Below are positions 43,070 through 53,400 of a DNA stretch of 64,000 bases, one piece after another. Under the pieces are notes generated by a model. It was not told where the DNA came from and did no database searches. It was given only the letters and a program-made list of their open reading frames with translations. The translations under genes were made by a program, and so were the position numbers. The stretch spans positions 49,853-113,852 of the forward strand of contig CAKRCD010000006.1 of NCBI GenBank assembly GCA_934307065.1. Direction: 5' to 3'. Source of the stretch: an uncultured Bariatricus sp. GTDB taxonomy: Bacteria > Bacillota > Clostridia > Lachnospirales > Lachnospiraceae. The first letter of the stretch is position 1, and each line of letters starts with the position of its first letter.

Positions 43070-43852
43070 TTATAAAAAGCGCAGATACCACGCCACTATT
43101 CTATCTCCCCACAATGCTGCCACTGCAAGTCCTAAGGCAAGAAATGGTCCAAATGCAAAATGGTCCTTCTTGTCCAGTTTCCCACTCTTTAACATCCATG
43201 CTCCGTAAGCTCCTCCTGTGAGAAGTCCGAAAAACATGGCACATACCGTAGCTGCTGTTCCAAGTAATAATCCGCTTGCAGCCATTAATTTGATATCCCC
43301 TCCGCCAAACGCACCGGGAATAACAAGTGCAAGCACCAGCATCGGCACCGAAATAATCAATGCACCGATCAATCTATTCACAATTCCATGCTCCGGAAAC
43401 AACCAGATACCACCAATTCCCAAAAGCAAAATCATCACATGAAATCTATCGTAAATGAACTGTGTGTCCCAATCAATCAGGGCAATCACAAATAATATTC
43501 CAAGATAAATAAATACAATCACACCCCGTAAGGACAATAGTCCGAGGTTTCCACATCCATAACAAATCCCACAGACTACAAATGCAAGTCCTCCTGCGAG
43601 TTCTCCAAATAAGCATCTCCGTGGAATCTTCGTTCCACACCCCTTACATTTCCCATGCAAGGCTAAATAACTTACACACGGAATCAGTTCCCAGCCCGTG
43701 AGAATCCGACCACACTGTGTACAATGGCTTCGCCCATGCACCACGCTTTCTTCCCGTGGAATCCGGTCTGCCACTACTGTCAAAAAACTAAAAATGCAGG
43801 CTCCGAATAAAAATCGAATTATCCACAATATACTTTCCAGTATTCCAATCAT
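43070..43852 (-). CDS. pilD: Prepilin peptidase/N-methyltransferase PilD (A24 family)
   Basis: 260 residues with about seven hydrophobic segments. Cleaves and N-methylates type IV prepilins at the membrane. The N-terminal cytosolic domain has the zinc cysteines (CTQC, PC, CKGC). The catalytic aspartates are in LIDWDTQFIYD (~135) and GAFGGGDIKLM (~190, the GxGD motif). It would process the pilins and the giant prepilin-like protein upstream in the operon. Confidence 0.93.
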   Translation of the reverse strand: MIGILESILWIIRFLFGACIFSFLTVVADRIPREESVVHGRSHCTQCGRILTGWELIPCVSYLALHGKCKGCGTKIPRRCLFGELAGGLAFVVCGICYGCGNLGLLSLRGVIVFIYLGILFVIALIDWDTQFIYDRFHVMILLLGIGGIWLFPEHGIVNRLIGALIISVPMLVLALVIPGAFGGGDIKLMAASGLLLGTAATVCAMFFGLLTGGAYGAWMLKSGKLDKKDHFAFGPFLALGLAVAALWGDRIVAWYLRFL

Positions 43853-43869
43853 TTTCTATCTTCTGTCTC

Positions 43870-44334
43870 CTATTCGTCCTGCTCTGCATCCGGCTCTATC
43901 ATTGTTTCATTATGATATACCGTATAAGAAACCGGATTCGATTGATACCATACGGTAAATTCTCCCTCTTGGTATACAAACTGCTTCACGGTATATCCAT
44001 CTTCTTCTACCTGAAGTACCCAAAAATCTCCAGGAACTTTACTAAGTGTAAGAACATCCTTCCAAACACTTTCCGTGACGCCTCCCTCATGGGAAGCGTC
44101 ACAAAAAGCGCTGTTCCTGCCATAGCCTTCTGTGCCTGTTATCTGAAGTGCCAGCCGCACCGATTTTGCATGACCCAGAGCTACCTGAGCGTCCGCCCGA
44201 TATAAAATCCGGAGCACCCCAGGTATAATAGCCACAGCGATTAGCAGGATAAAGGTCAGAACTGCTACTCCCGTTCGAATCAGACGATATTTAGTTTGGG
44301 TCAATTTCTTGTTTTGGTCCTTTTCTCGAATCAT
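43870..44334 (-). CDS. Single-pass membrane protein of the pilus operon, function unknown
   Basis: 154 residues: a basic cytoplasmic N-terminus, one membrane helix (IRTGVAVLTFILLIAVAIIPGVL, ~19-42), then RADAQVALGHAKSVRLALQ, which resembles the helix of a pilin after its transmembrane part, and a small soluble domain. The Gly-Phe/Thr-Glu5 prepilin cleavage site is missing, so PilD should not process it. It sits between the major pilin and pilD genes and is closely spaced with both. A pilin-like scaffold or chaperone is possible. Confidence 0.6.
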   Translation of the reverse strand: MIREKDQNKKLTQTKYRLIRTGVAVLTFILLIAVAIIPGVLRILYRADAQVALGHAKSVRLALQITGTEGYGRNSAFCDASHEGGVTESVWKDVLTLSKVPGDFWVLQVEEDGYTVKQFVYQEGEFTVWYQSNPVSYTVYHNETMIEPDAEQDE

Positions 44335-44360
44335 GGGAGTGGGTCCTTTCCTAAATAACT

Positions 44361-44801
44361 TTAATTACCGCTTGTAGTAGCTGCTACTACATTATAATCG
44401 CCATCTGAATTACTAGCAGAATTCTTTGGATTATAAGTACATGTATTTTTCCCGTTACTATATGTAAGTGTTATAATCTTATTGTTCTCAACAGTTACAT
44501 TGCTAACAGTACCTGCTCCCAATTCAGCCAATTTTTCAATTTCACCTGTTGTAAACTTTCCTGTACCAATTGCAACTGCTGTACTTGTTGCACTCTTTCC
44601 ATACTCTTCATCATATAATGTCTGTGCAGCCATTACAGCCTGACGTGTTTCAGCAACCACGCTCTTTCTCTTTGCTTTGTCAATGTATCCAGTAAGTGCC
44701 GGAATTAATAATGCAGCAAGGATTGCAAGGATAACAAGTACAACGATAAGTTCTACAAGTGTGAACCCTTTTTTCTTATTTTCTTTCAGTTTCTTAAACA
44801 T
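44361..44801 (-). CDS. pilA: Type IV major pilin paralogue A (prepilin)
   Basis: 146 residues from the ATG at 44801 (GAGGAGAGAGAAA upstream). Class III-type leader MFKKLKENKKKG, cleavage before FTLVELIVVLVILAILAALLIPALTGYIDKAK, with Glu5 conserved. The variable part is short, with a KNTCTYN-type cysteine region and a Ser/Thr/Asn-rich tail. The N-terminal 40 residues are nearly identical to those of the next gene (44871-45341), indicating duplication. A hairpin (44834-44861) lies in its 5' untranslated region. Confidence 0.92.
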   Translation of the reverse strand: MFKKLKENKKKGFTLVELIVVLVILAILAALLIPALTGYIDKAKRKSVVAETRQAVMAAQTLYDEEYGKSATSTAVAIGTGKFTTGEIEKLAELGAGTVSNVTVENNKIITLTYSNGKNTCTYNPKNSASNSDGDYNVVAATTSGN

Positions 44802-44833
44802 TTTCTCTCTCCTCTTTCTTAAATATGTATCTA

Positions 44834-44861
44834 TATAAACGCCTCGGTGCAAGCGTTTATA
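44834..44861 (-). promoter_or_regulatory. 5' hairpin before pilin A
   Basis: TATAAACGC pairs perfectly with GCGTTTATA around a 10-nt loop, 33 nt upstream of the pilin A start, with no T run. The same sequence in similar position precedes pilin B (45371-45399), so an mRNA-stabilising or processing role is more likely than termination. Confidence 0.6.
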
Positions 44862-44870
44862 CCAAGTTAA

Positions 44871-45341
44871 TTATTTTGATTTTTCAACATTATAGGCTCC
44901 ATCTGTTCCCGTTTTGGTTGAGTCATAAGTACACTTCATACCTGATTTTTGATATATAAGTAACGAAACTTTGCCGGATGTGACATACATGTCTACAATA
45001 TCGCCATCTACCTCTGCTAAGTCTTTAATTGTTTTTTCAGCAATCAGTACTTTTTTCCCTGTTTGACCATCTATTACACTATCTTCCGTTGCATTGTCAT
45101 CAAACTGAATACCAGTTGCCTCTAAGTCATCGATGGTCCCATACTTTTCATCCGCAATTGCTTGTGCTGCCGTCACTGCCTGCCGTGTCTCTGCAATAAT
45201 AGATTTTTCTTTTGCTCTGTCAATATACCCCGTCAATGCCGGAATCAACAGTGCAGCAAGAATCGCCAGAATCACAAGTACCACGATGAGCTCTACCAGG
45301 GTAAACCCCTTTCCCTTGTTTTCTTTCATTTTTTTAATCAT
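44871..45341 (-). CDS. Type IV major pilin paralogue B (prepilin)
   Basis: 156 residues from the ATG at 45341 (AGGAGTGAGAGGT upstream). Leader MIKKMKENKGKG, then FTLVELIVVLVILAILAALLIPALTGYIDRAKEKS, with Glu5. The C-terminal domain differs from pilin A but also keeps a KCTYDSTKTGTDGAYNV-like end, comparable with CTYNPKNSASNSDGDYNV there. Two such paralogues in tandem suggest one major and one accessory or switchable pilin; which dominates cannot be told. Upstream hairpin at 45371-45399. Confidence 0.92.
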   Translation of the reverse strand: MIKKMKENKGKGFTLVELIVVLVILAILAALLIPALTGYIDRAKEKSIIAETRQAVTAAQAIADEKYGTIDDLEATGIQFDDNATEDSVIDGQTGKKVLIAEKTIKDLAEVDGDIVDMYVTSGKVSLLIYQKSGMKCTYDSTKTGTDGAYNVEKSK

Positions 45342-45370
45342 ACCTCTCACTCCTTTTTAAGAAGATTATT

Positions 45371-45399
45371 TATATAAGCGCTTTTACTCAGCGTTTATA
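45371..45399 (-). promoter_or_regulatory. 5' hairpin before pilin B
   Basis: ATATAAGCGC pairs with GCGTTTATAT (9 of 10) around a 9-nt loop, ~30 nt before pilin B. It closely matches the hairpin before pilin A in stem sequence and spacing. Confidence 0.6.
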
Positions 45400-45426
45400 T
45401 TCAATCATTTTATACCATTCATTTTT

Positions 45427-46191
45427 CTAGTTTACAACGGCTGTTTTATCTGTCTTGCATTTTATATCATAGCGAAAGTCTAAGACGGTTGTATCTTCTG
45501 CGACTTTATTCTGATATGCAGAATCGCTGTAAAGCTCTACCGTTGCCAAAATGCCGGAAACCTTCTCTCCGTTCATTGTACCATCTGAAAACGAAAAGGT
45601 CACTTTCAAATAATTCCCCATATAAAATCCATTTCCATAAACCTCCGCCACTGCTCTGGCTATGGGCTGTGTTCCATGAGAATAGATATATGTTCCTGTG
45701 CTGCTATCCCGGAAATAATACCTGGTCAGAAGTCTTCCTTTGGGAATCGCCTCAGCATTTCCCGACTTTTCATCACCAATGAAAAGCTGGGTAGCTTCAC
45801 AGCCATTGGCCGAAACCAGTTCTGTGTATCCTTCCGGTGTCAGAAACTCCAAGGTCGTACCGCTCGAGGTTGTTCCTGTAGATTCTGAAATACAGCTATT
45901 CTCTTCGTATATTTTTACATAACCGGTTGCATCCTTCGTGATTCCGCGAAGTTCTGTCATTACTGTGTCTAAAATGGACTGTGCATACTGTTCTTTCTGA
46001 AGCTTCACAAAAATTCTTGATGCGGAGCTTAATGACGCAACAGCAATCGTCATCATAATACTGATGAGCATAAGCGTCACAATCATTTCTACCAAGGTTG
46101 TACCTCGTTTGCTTTGCTCCTTAGATACCTGTTCTTGTTTTTTATGCACATTTCTTCTGATTTTTTTAAATTGAATCGGGTAGAATATCAA
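45427..46191 (-). CDS. Minor type IV pilin (PilW/PilV-like)
   Basis: 254 residues. The TTG start at 46191 overlaps the previous stop (TTGA) and follows AGGAGG by nine bases, an excellent site. The leader is long and basic, ending KEQSKRG, then TTLVEMIVTLMLISIMMTIAVASLS with Glu5. The soluble domain (~200 residues) has several aromatic strands. Minor pilins of this size prime assembly or form the tip. Confidence 0.83.
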   Translation of the reverse strand: MIFYPIQFKKIRRNVHKKQEQVSKEQSKRGTTLVEMIVTLMLISIMMTIAVASLSSASRIFVKLQKEQYAQSILDTVMTELRGITKDATGYVKIYEENSCISESTGTTSSGTTLEFLTPEGYTELVSANGCEATQLFIGDEKSGNAEAIPKGRLLTRYYFRDSSTGTYIYSHGTQPIARAVAEVYGNGFYMGNYLKVTFSFSDGTMNGEKVSGILATVELYSDSAYQNKVAEDTTVLDFRYDIKCKTDKTAVVN

Positions 46192-46577
46192 GGAGTATCA
46201 CCTCCTTGAGGTATTCCATACAAACAGAAAATGGTACTCTGTACATTTCCTTCTGTATCCTGATAATTTACCAGCTTACTGCAAAGATTTACTTCAATCT
46301 GAAAAACCGGATTTCCCTTAGTAGTCATGCTGGAATTCACTGCAACAAATTGAAGCGATTGACTGTTCCCCACTGTAGTTTCTGCAGTCTGAAGGTTTTG
46401 CAGAATTTCCGCATTTTCCTTGCGGATTTCTTTATTCTTTTTCATGGAAGCACTACTATAAGAAATTGCGCCCTGCAAGATTCCTATCATAATCAGGAAA
46501 ATGAAAATGCTTGCCACAACTTCTACCAGTGTTTCTCCTGCCTTTGGCTTGATTTTCTTATTCACTTTTACCTGCAT
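46188..46577 (-). CDS. Minor type IV pilin (PilV-like)
   Basis: 129 residues from the ATG at 46577; a GTG at 46565 has a better-spaced AAGGAG and is an alternative. Leader MQVKVNKKIKPKAG, then ETLVEVVASIFIFLIMIGILQGAI, with Glu at the +5 position. A 60-residue tail follows. It overlaps the upstream PilX-like gene, so translation is coupled. Confidence 0.78.
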   Translation of the reverse strand: MQVKVNKKIKPKAGETLVEVVASIFIFLIMIGILQGAISYSSASMKKNKEIRKENAEILQNLQTAETTVGNSQSLQFVAVNSSMTTKGNPVFQIEVNLCSKLVNYQDTEGNVQSTIFCLYGIPQGGDTP

Positions 46578-47382
46578 CTCCTTCTTCTTTGTAGGTATTT
46601 TCAATGAATTTACAAGATGTCGTGTTGTTTTTCTGATACTCATACAAGATTGGGCTGCCGCTTGGAGTATATATTTCTCCTCCCGTATTATCCCTTCTCC
46701 AATTATTGTTATCCCACACAATAGTAGTTCCATTATGTGTAAAACGAATCCCGTATTTTTCCTCTCGGACAAATTCGGTACTATATGTATACGTCACATC
46801 ATCATAGTAAGCGGTTACTTTCAGCGTCATCAAATACTGGCGCACCGTTGTATTCTTAATTTCATTGATGATGGTATCGTAGTTTGCTTCTCCATTTGTT
46901 ATTGCAATTTCCCCTCCGTGGAGGTTATTAATATTTTCATCTCCGTTCTGCTCTTTTGCAAGAGTAACGGTAATATTTCCATACCCTTCCGGTAAAATAT
47001 TTGACTCGTTCAGATTTCCCAAATCTGCTCTATCAATTACATAACGATAACTTGTTACATCTGGCTGTTTTGCATCATATTCCAGATACTGTTCTCCATC
47101 TAAAAATTTATTTGCATAGGCATAAATTGTATTTGCCGCATTCGAATCATCTTTCTGTTCGTATTTCACAAGCTGCTGCGTCAGAGCTTCAGAGAAGCTT
47201 TTCGCAAGCTGATAACATCTTTCTTCTTTCAGTCTCTGGGTGGACTGCGCAGTGAGAAGACCTGTGGTGTACAGAATGGCAGCTGCAAATGCTGTGAAAA
47301 ACGCAGCCACACATATAACCAGCGCCATCGATATTCCATTTTTCTTATTTGTCTTCAACTGTTTCCAGCCTCTGTACTCCAT
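46558..47382 (-). CDS. PilX-like minor pilus component
   Basis: 274 residues from the ATG at 47382, 19 nt after the giant gene's stop and preceded by GGAG. The N-terminal KNKKNG and hydrophobic ISMALVICVAAFFTAFAAAILYTTGLL resemble PilX/PilK-type minor pilins, which often lack the strict Glu5; none is visible here. A ~200-residue extracellular domain follows, rich in Asn, Tyr and Thr. It probably belongs to the tip complex with the giant pilin-like protein. Confidence 0.7.
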   Translation of the reverse strand: MEYRGWKQLKTNKKNGISMALVICVAAFFTAFAAAILYTTGLLTAQSTQRLKEERCYQLAKSFSEALTQQLVKYEQKDDSNAANTIYAYANKFLDGEQYLEYDAKQPDVTSYRYVIDRADLGNLNESNILPEGYGNITVTLAKEQNGDENINNLHGGEIAITNGEANYDTIINEIKNTTVRQYLMTLKVTAYYDDVTYTYSTEFVREEKYGIRFTHNGTTIVWDNNNWRRDNTGGEIYTPSGSPILYEYQKNNTTSCKFIENTYKEEGDAGKSE

Positions 47383-47401
47383 GGTCTTCTTCACTCCACT
47401 A

Positions 47402-50400
47402 TTAATTCCACTTAATTTCTGTTTCCTCGGAAGGCACATAAGCCGTGCTTACTCCCGTCAGATTTTCTATTACATCTGCTATAAATTTAGCATTCGTTGT
47501 GATGGCAAAGTTCGTATGTTTAACGGTACTGCCATCGTGCGCATACATTTCGGTTACATCAGGAAGTTTTAAGGTGTATGCAAATCCTCCATCTTCCTGT
47601 AATACAACCTCAAGCTGTGCCTGAAGTTCCAAGTTGTAATACATTCTCGCACCGGTATAGCTTCCATAGCCGGAATCAATCTGTACACTGTAATTGTCCA
47701 GATTAAAGGTATGTGTCTTTGCCGTTTCCGGCGTTCCTATCGGATAGTCAACTTCATTTTCATCTATCTGCTCCCATACCCATTCCCACTCTTTGGTCTG
47801 CTCATCCTGCCGTTGCACGTATTTCTCAACCTTGACCGTCTTATCTGCCTGTTCAGAAACGCGTATCTGTGCATTCAGCTTCTTCGTGCTATCCTGTGAG
47901 CTTCCGTCTGTGATGCTTCCATCCAGATTCATCCTATATAAGGTAACTCCATCTACACTCTCCCAGTTCAAAACAGTATGAGATGCTTTCCAGGTCTTTT
48001 CCTCTCCCGGAACTTCCGGTGTATCGGTTACCTTTACTGTCAAATCATAATTCTTAGTGTCTGAGGTAACCTCAGGTGCATCCAGTTTGACATAAGGAAG
48101 TCTTACCGCACTTTCCATCCTGGTCCATTCTGAACTCACATTACCGCCACCGGAAGAAATTCTTGCATAGAACACAATCCATTTTCCGGCATAAGTAATG
48201 GAAAGATTTTCCATATCATGGTAATACTCCTGTGAATTTTTCACACTCATCTGTACCGGTGTATCTCCCTCCGGGTACGCTTCGATATAATTACCCGCAT
48301 TGGTATCGGTTGCTTTATTTGCCTCTTCTTCACTGTTATATACATAAGCTTTCAGCAAATAAGCACTTCCTCCCGGTGGAATACTTTCTTTATCTGCTAC
48401 CAGACTTACACGAAGACCTCCTGATTGGAACTTCTCAGCCTCCACCGGATTTGTTCTATTATAAGTCCAGTTTTCAGACCAGCTTACTGTTGGTTTTGCC
48501 AGGCGCTTCGGAATCTGAAGCTCGTAGGTTACTCCTTCTGTACTGTCCAGGTATTCTCCGTTTTTCTCCGCTTTCGCAATCAGATAAACCAGCACTCTCT
48601 TTCCGGCATACGCTTCCAGATTTACCGATTCTTCGTAAATGCCATCTTTCTGCTTGTCCGGTGTGACAATAGAGCCGATTGCTTCTGCCTGACCTAATTT
48701 TCCATCCTCATACGGTTGTACATAAATCTGATATCCTGCGCATCCATCTTCTGAAGAAATTGCAGACCAAGTAATCTGATAATTCAGTTCATTCTCATCC
48801 ACATTCACAACTACTGGCTGTGATGGTTTCTCCAGGCGCTGTTTCGTCTTATAAGTACCTGTGCTTGATAAACCAATCTTCTTCTGAGAAGCATCACCAA
48901 TCCTTGTAACCTTCAGTTTCACTTCTTTGTAATCCCAGTCTGTTCCATCCACTCTCAAGGTTCTTCCACCCTTGTATGCATCCCCGATATCAATGGTAAC
49001 CTCACGGTCCTTTCCGTTGCTGTCTTCATCGATTCCTACCAGTGACACCTTGTAAGATGAATCAGTGGTTTCTGACAGCTTTGTATCCCACTTAAACTCA
49101 TAATATAGCTCACCATTTTTGCCAATTTCAGGTTCCAACGTCGTTCCAACAGCGTCAAATTCCGGTGCATCAAGCCAACTCCATAATTCATTTGTGTGAT
49201 AAATGTAATTTTTAAAATAATATTCCCCACCCAGGAAAATATTTTCCAACACAGTACTATGCTTATACTGCCATGTTTCCTGTCCGTTTTCATCTACACT
49301 TACCAGTTCCTTCACATTGGCATTCGTCAAATCCGATGCATCTACATCATAATAGGTATATACCGGTCCAAGTCCTGATGACGCGTACCAGATACGCACT
49401 TTCAGATTTTTCGCCTCTCCTAAATATTCCGGTAAATTGGTAAATGTGGCGGTTGCCTTACCTGCAGAGACCGTCAAAATATCTTCTTTGGCAAATACGA
49501 CATCTGACTCACCATTCCATGTTCCAATCAATTCTGCCCGGTAAATTGGCGGTGTGTTCATAGTTTTGCTTCCCGAATCCAATTCAACCTTCACAGACAA
49601 ATCATCCAGAGTATCACCACTAATGGAAATATTGGTTGTAAGCATAGGGTCCCACGTTTTTAATGTGATTGGTGGTCTGTAATATGGCAGGCTTACCGGA
49701 ACGGATATCTCTTTTGACGCCTCTGCAAGTGATGATGTGCTATCTTTCAATGACGCCTGTGCAACCATCTGATAAGTCAGATTATTTTCATCACTTACCC
49801 GCATAATCTCTTCCGGATTCTGTGCATCCAATGTAATATTTCCCACACGCTGGATATTAATCTTGACCTGCCAGTCTGGGTAAAGTGGATTTCCATTGAC
49901 ATCCGTTGCATTATACTCATCCAGATTTGCCAGTCGGTACCGATACGCATGTCCTCTGGTATTGCTGTTTCCATCCTTATCAACTACAAGTTCTACACGT
50001 ATATCAGGGTCAGGCAATACCTTATTAATATTCCTTGTATCAACCGTCAGCCAATCGGATGGTTCTACATCTTCATACATGCTAATAGCACGAACCTGAA
50101 TACTGGATATCTTATCCAACCCCGATGGGATATCAAAGCTTCCATTTTCCGTATATATCTTATGAATCACGTTATTTATTCCATCAGAAATTTTTATTTC
50201 GTAGGCAAATGGGTCGCACTTTTCTGTTGTGTCTGTCAGATTTCTATGCAAAACATCCGGTACTATATTCATAGTAATCTTTCCATCTGCAATCGTAGCC
50301 TCTGCATTTGCCGGCTTAAGAATCTGTTCTCTTCCTGCCTCATTCTCTACAATGCCTTCCAGCCGCTTCCAGCTGGTGCGTGCATTTACAAAGAGCGGAT

Positions 50401-53400
50401 TGGATGCATCTTTAAGAGCATACTCATATAGGCGTGTATTATCATAGGCTTTTTCATCTACATAATAAAGAACCTCTCCGGTCTTTGTACCATCTGCTTT
50501 TTTAATATATCCGTCACTATCGATATACTGGTTCTGTCCGTCTACACGGGTCATTCCTGCTGTTGTTCTTGCATTAATATTGGCAACAAAATATTTTCCT
50601 GCTGTTAAGTCATACATGAAAAATACGTTCATGGTATATTTGCCTTTATCTCTAATAACATCAGCACTTTGATTTTGGGCATTTAAACCATTCTCATAAT
50701 TTCCATTTTGTGCGCTTCCAGAACCACGTCCCAGAGAATCTATCCCTTCGCCAATCTGAACATTTGTATAGCCCCACTTTTCCATTCCTTCAATATAATA
50801 GTTATGGATTCGATTTTCAGGAAGCATGTCAACAGAGGTTCCCTGCCCATTTCCTTTTGAATAAATCGGATAATAAGTATCCGTTGTTTTTCCCCCACGG
50901 ATTCCCCTGACTGAATAGCAATCCTTTACAATAGTATATTTTTCCCAGGCAGCTGTTCCGTAACGGTCTCCAAAGATTCCCGCATAATAATTGTAACCCT
51001 TTAATTCCTCTGCAAAATTACGACATCTCTCAATTCGCAGGGTCACTTTGGCCGTAGAATTAATCAGTTCTTTTACTGCTGTACTGTAGTTTTTATTTGG
51101 ATTATCGCAGGACAAGAATCCGAAAATTCCCGATGCCATAGAGCCGGAGTATATCTTTACTCCCGGTGCATTAAAGCAATCTAAAATCTGAACAGTAAAA
51201 TTCTGTGCCTGTTCCGTATTATTCGCACGATAGGTGGTAATATTTCCTAAAATACCTGCACTGTCATTGGCACCGCACATATTATCCCACTTTTGACCTT
51301 GTTTTGTGTAAATGCTTCCGTAATTTCCACTGCTGATGATGTTATACTCCTGATTTTCATACGCATGGTAGAGTTGTGCCACAATACCACCACTGGCACC
51401 TACCCAATCTGTTCCATAAGTCGTCTGAAGAGTTCCATAATTTACACAATTCTGAATCGTTCCGCCTGAACCGGTCCACTGCCCCATAATACCACCGGAA
51501 TAATGGGTATTATAACAATAAACCGTACCATAGTTAATACAATCTGTAATTGTCCAGTCTGAGCTTGTGGTATTATTCTGATTTCCGATAATGCCGCCCG
51601 CAAAACGGTTTGTATCTGCATTGGAAATCTGTCTTCCTACAAAGGCTCCATTTACCAGACGGCTCATATCCTTCTCAGATTCATTCATTCCAATAATGCC
51701 GCCGGTACCCACTCCGATAGCATTGGATTTATTGACTAAGAACCAGTTACCTGAGACACAGTCTTTAATCTCTCCGCTTGTTGCATTATAAGCAGAGATT
51801 CCACCTAGATTGCCGTTCTCAACCATATGCATCTGAAGTCTGTTATCCGATGTTTTCTTACTGGAGCCATTGTATGTAACATTTTCTACCTGTGCATTTG
51901 CTGAACCGTTCCAGCTTAAATAAGTAGAATCCGCTGTCAGTCCCGCATCTTTTGCCTGTGTGCTCATCTGCTGCAACGCTTGTTCTGCATTTGCATTTTT
52001 CTCCACAGTAACAATTTGAGAAGTCAGATTACTGCCTGACATTTGAATCGTTCCTTTATTGAAACCGGCAATTCCTCCCAACATACCGTATTGAGCTTTT
52101 AACACACTGTCTTTGTTGTCTGTCAGTGTACAATTGACAATTTTCCCGGTTTCTTCATTCTTCCCGGCAATTCCTCCTGCATGGGAAGATGAACTTTCTT
52201 TCTGAACGGTTGTGCTTGTACTGGTCGCAGTATAAACACCTCGAATTTCCATTCGGATTTTATTGATTGCACAGGCATTCAGCGTACCACTGTTCTCTCC
52301 GGTAATTCCGCCATAACAGTTTCCTGCCATACCCGTCTTCTCGGTAATCGTTCCTGTATAAGTACTATTCTGAACAGTTGCGCCTCTTTCATTTTGTCCG
52401 GCAACTCCACCAAGGTATTTGTAATTATCAAAGTTCTCAAAATCAACACTTACTTGTATATCTGCAGAGGTCTCTTTCCCCTGTCCTATAATTCCTGCAT
52501 TCTGTCCGGCAACTCCACCGACTGTAAGCTTCCCTGCCGCACTATTGATTTTCGGCATGACGGTAAGATTAATATTCTGCACCGTTTTATTGTTTCTTCC
52601 GGTAACCCCGCCAAATGTGGATGCATTTCCTTCCAAAACAACCTGGGTTCCCACCGGTTTACTGTCATCAATGATGCCGTTATTTACCGCACAGACAGTT
52701 CCGCTTTCTTCTTCGCCAAGACTGTAAATGGTAAGCTTCTGATTTTCTTCTCCTACCACGCAATCTTGAATGCGCCCTGCATTTACAGAAACAATCCCTG
52801 CTGCATAGCCATCACTGCTACTTACATTTCCATAACCTTTACAGTTCTTTACCGTACTTTCTGCACCGGATACCGCTGCAATTCCACCTGCTGCACCGGC
52901 ATATGCGGTTACATTTGCCGAACGGTTAATGGCATAACCGATGTCTCCTGTGGTTTCTCCGACAATTCCGCCAACCGTTCCGCGCGAAGCACGAACCAAC
53001 TGTGCGCTGCACACTAACCAAGGATTTTCCTGCGCACCGGTCATTTGATCTGTTCCAAGAATTCCCTGGTTGATTCCCACAATTCCACCAACCTTAAGTG
53101 CTCCGGTTACAGATACGCCATTGCCTACCGCTACCACTTCCTGACCGGAATTTCCTTTTATCTGAATAATTCCGTCTTTCTCATTCATACCGACAATTCC
53201 ACCGATTCCTTCACCACTCGTACCGGTGATAGTCCTTACTGATTTCTCGCTGTCATTTGATACCTGAACAGTTCCGCTGTTTTTACCGGCAAGTCCACCA
53301 ATGTAATTTCCAAAGGCTACGACATTGGCATAACTACTATCTGATACAAGTGTGCCACCCTGCAGATTCCATCCGACAATTCCACCGACTGTATTTCTTC

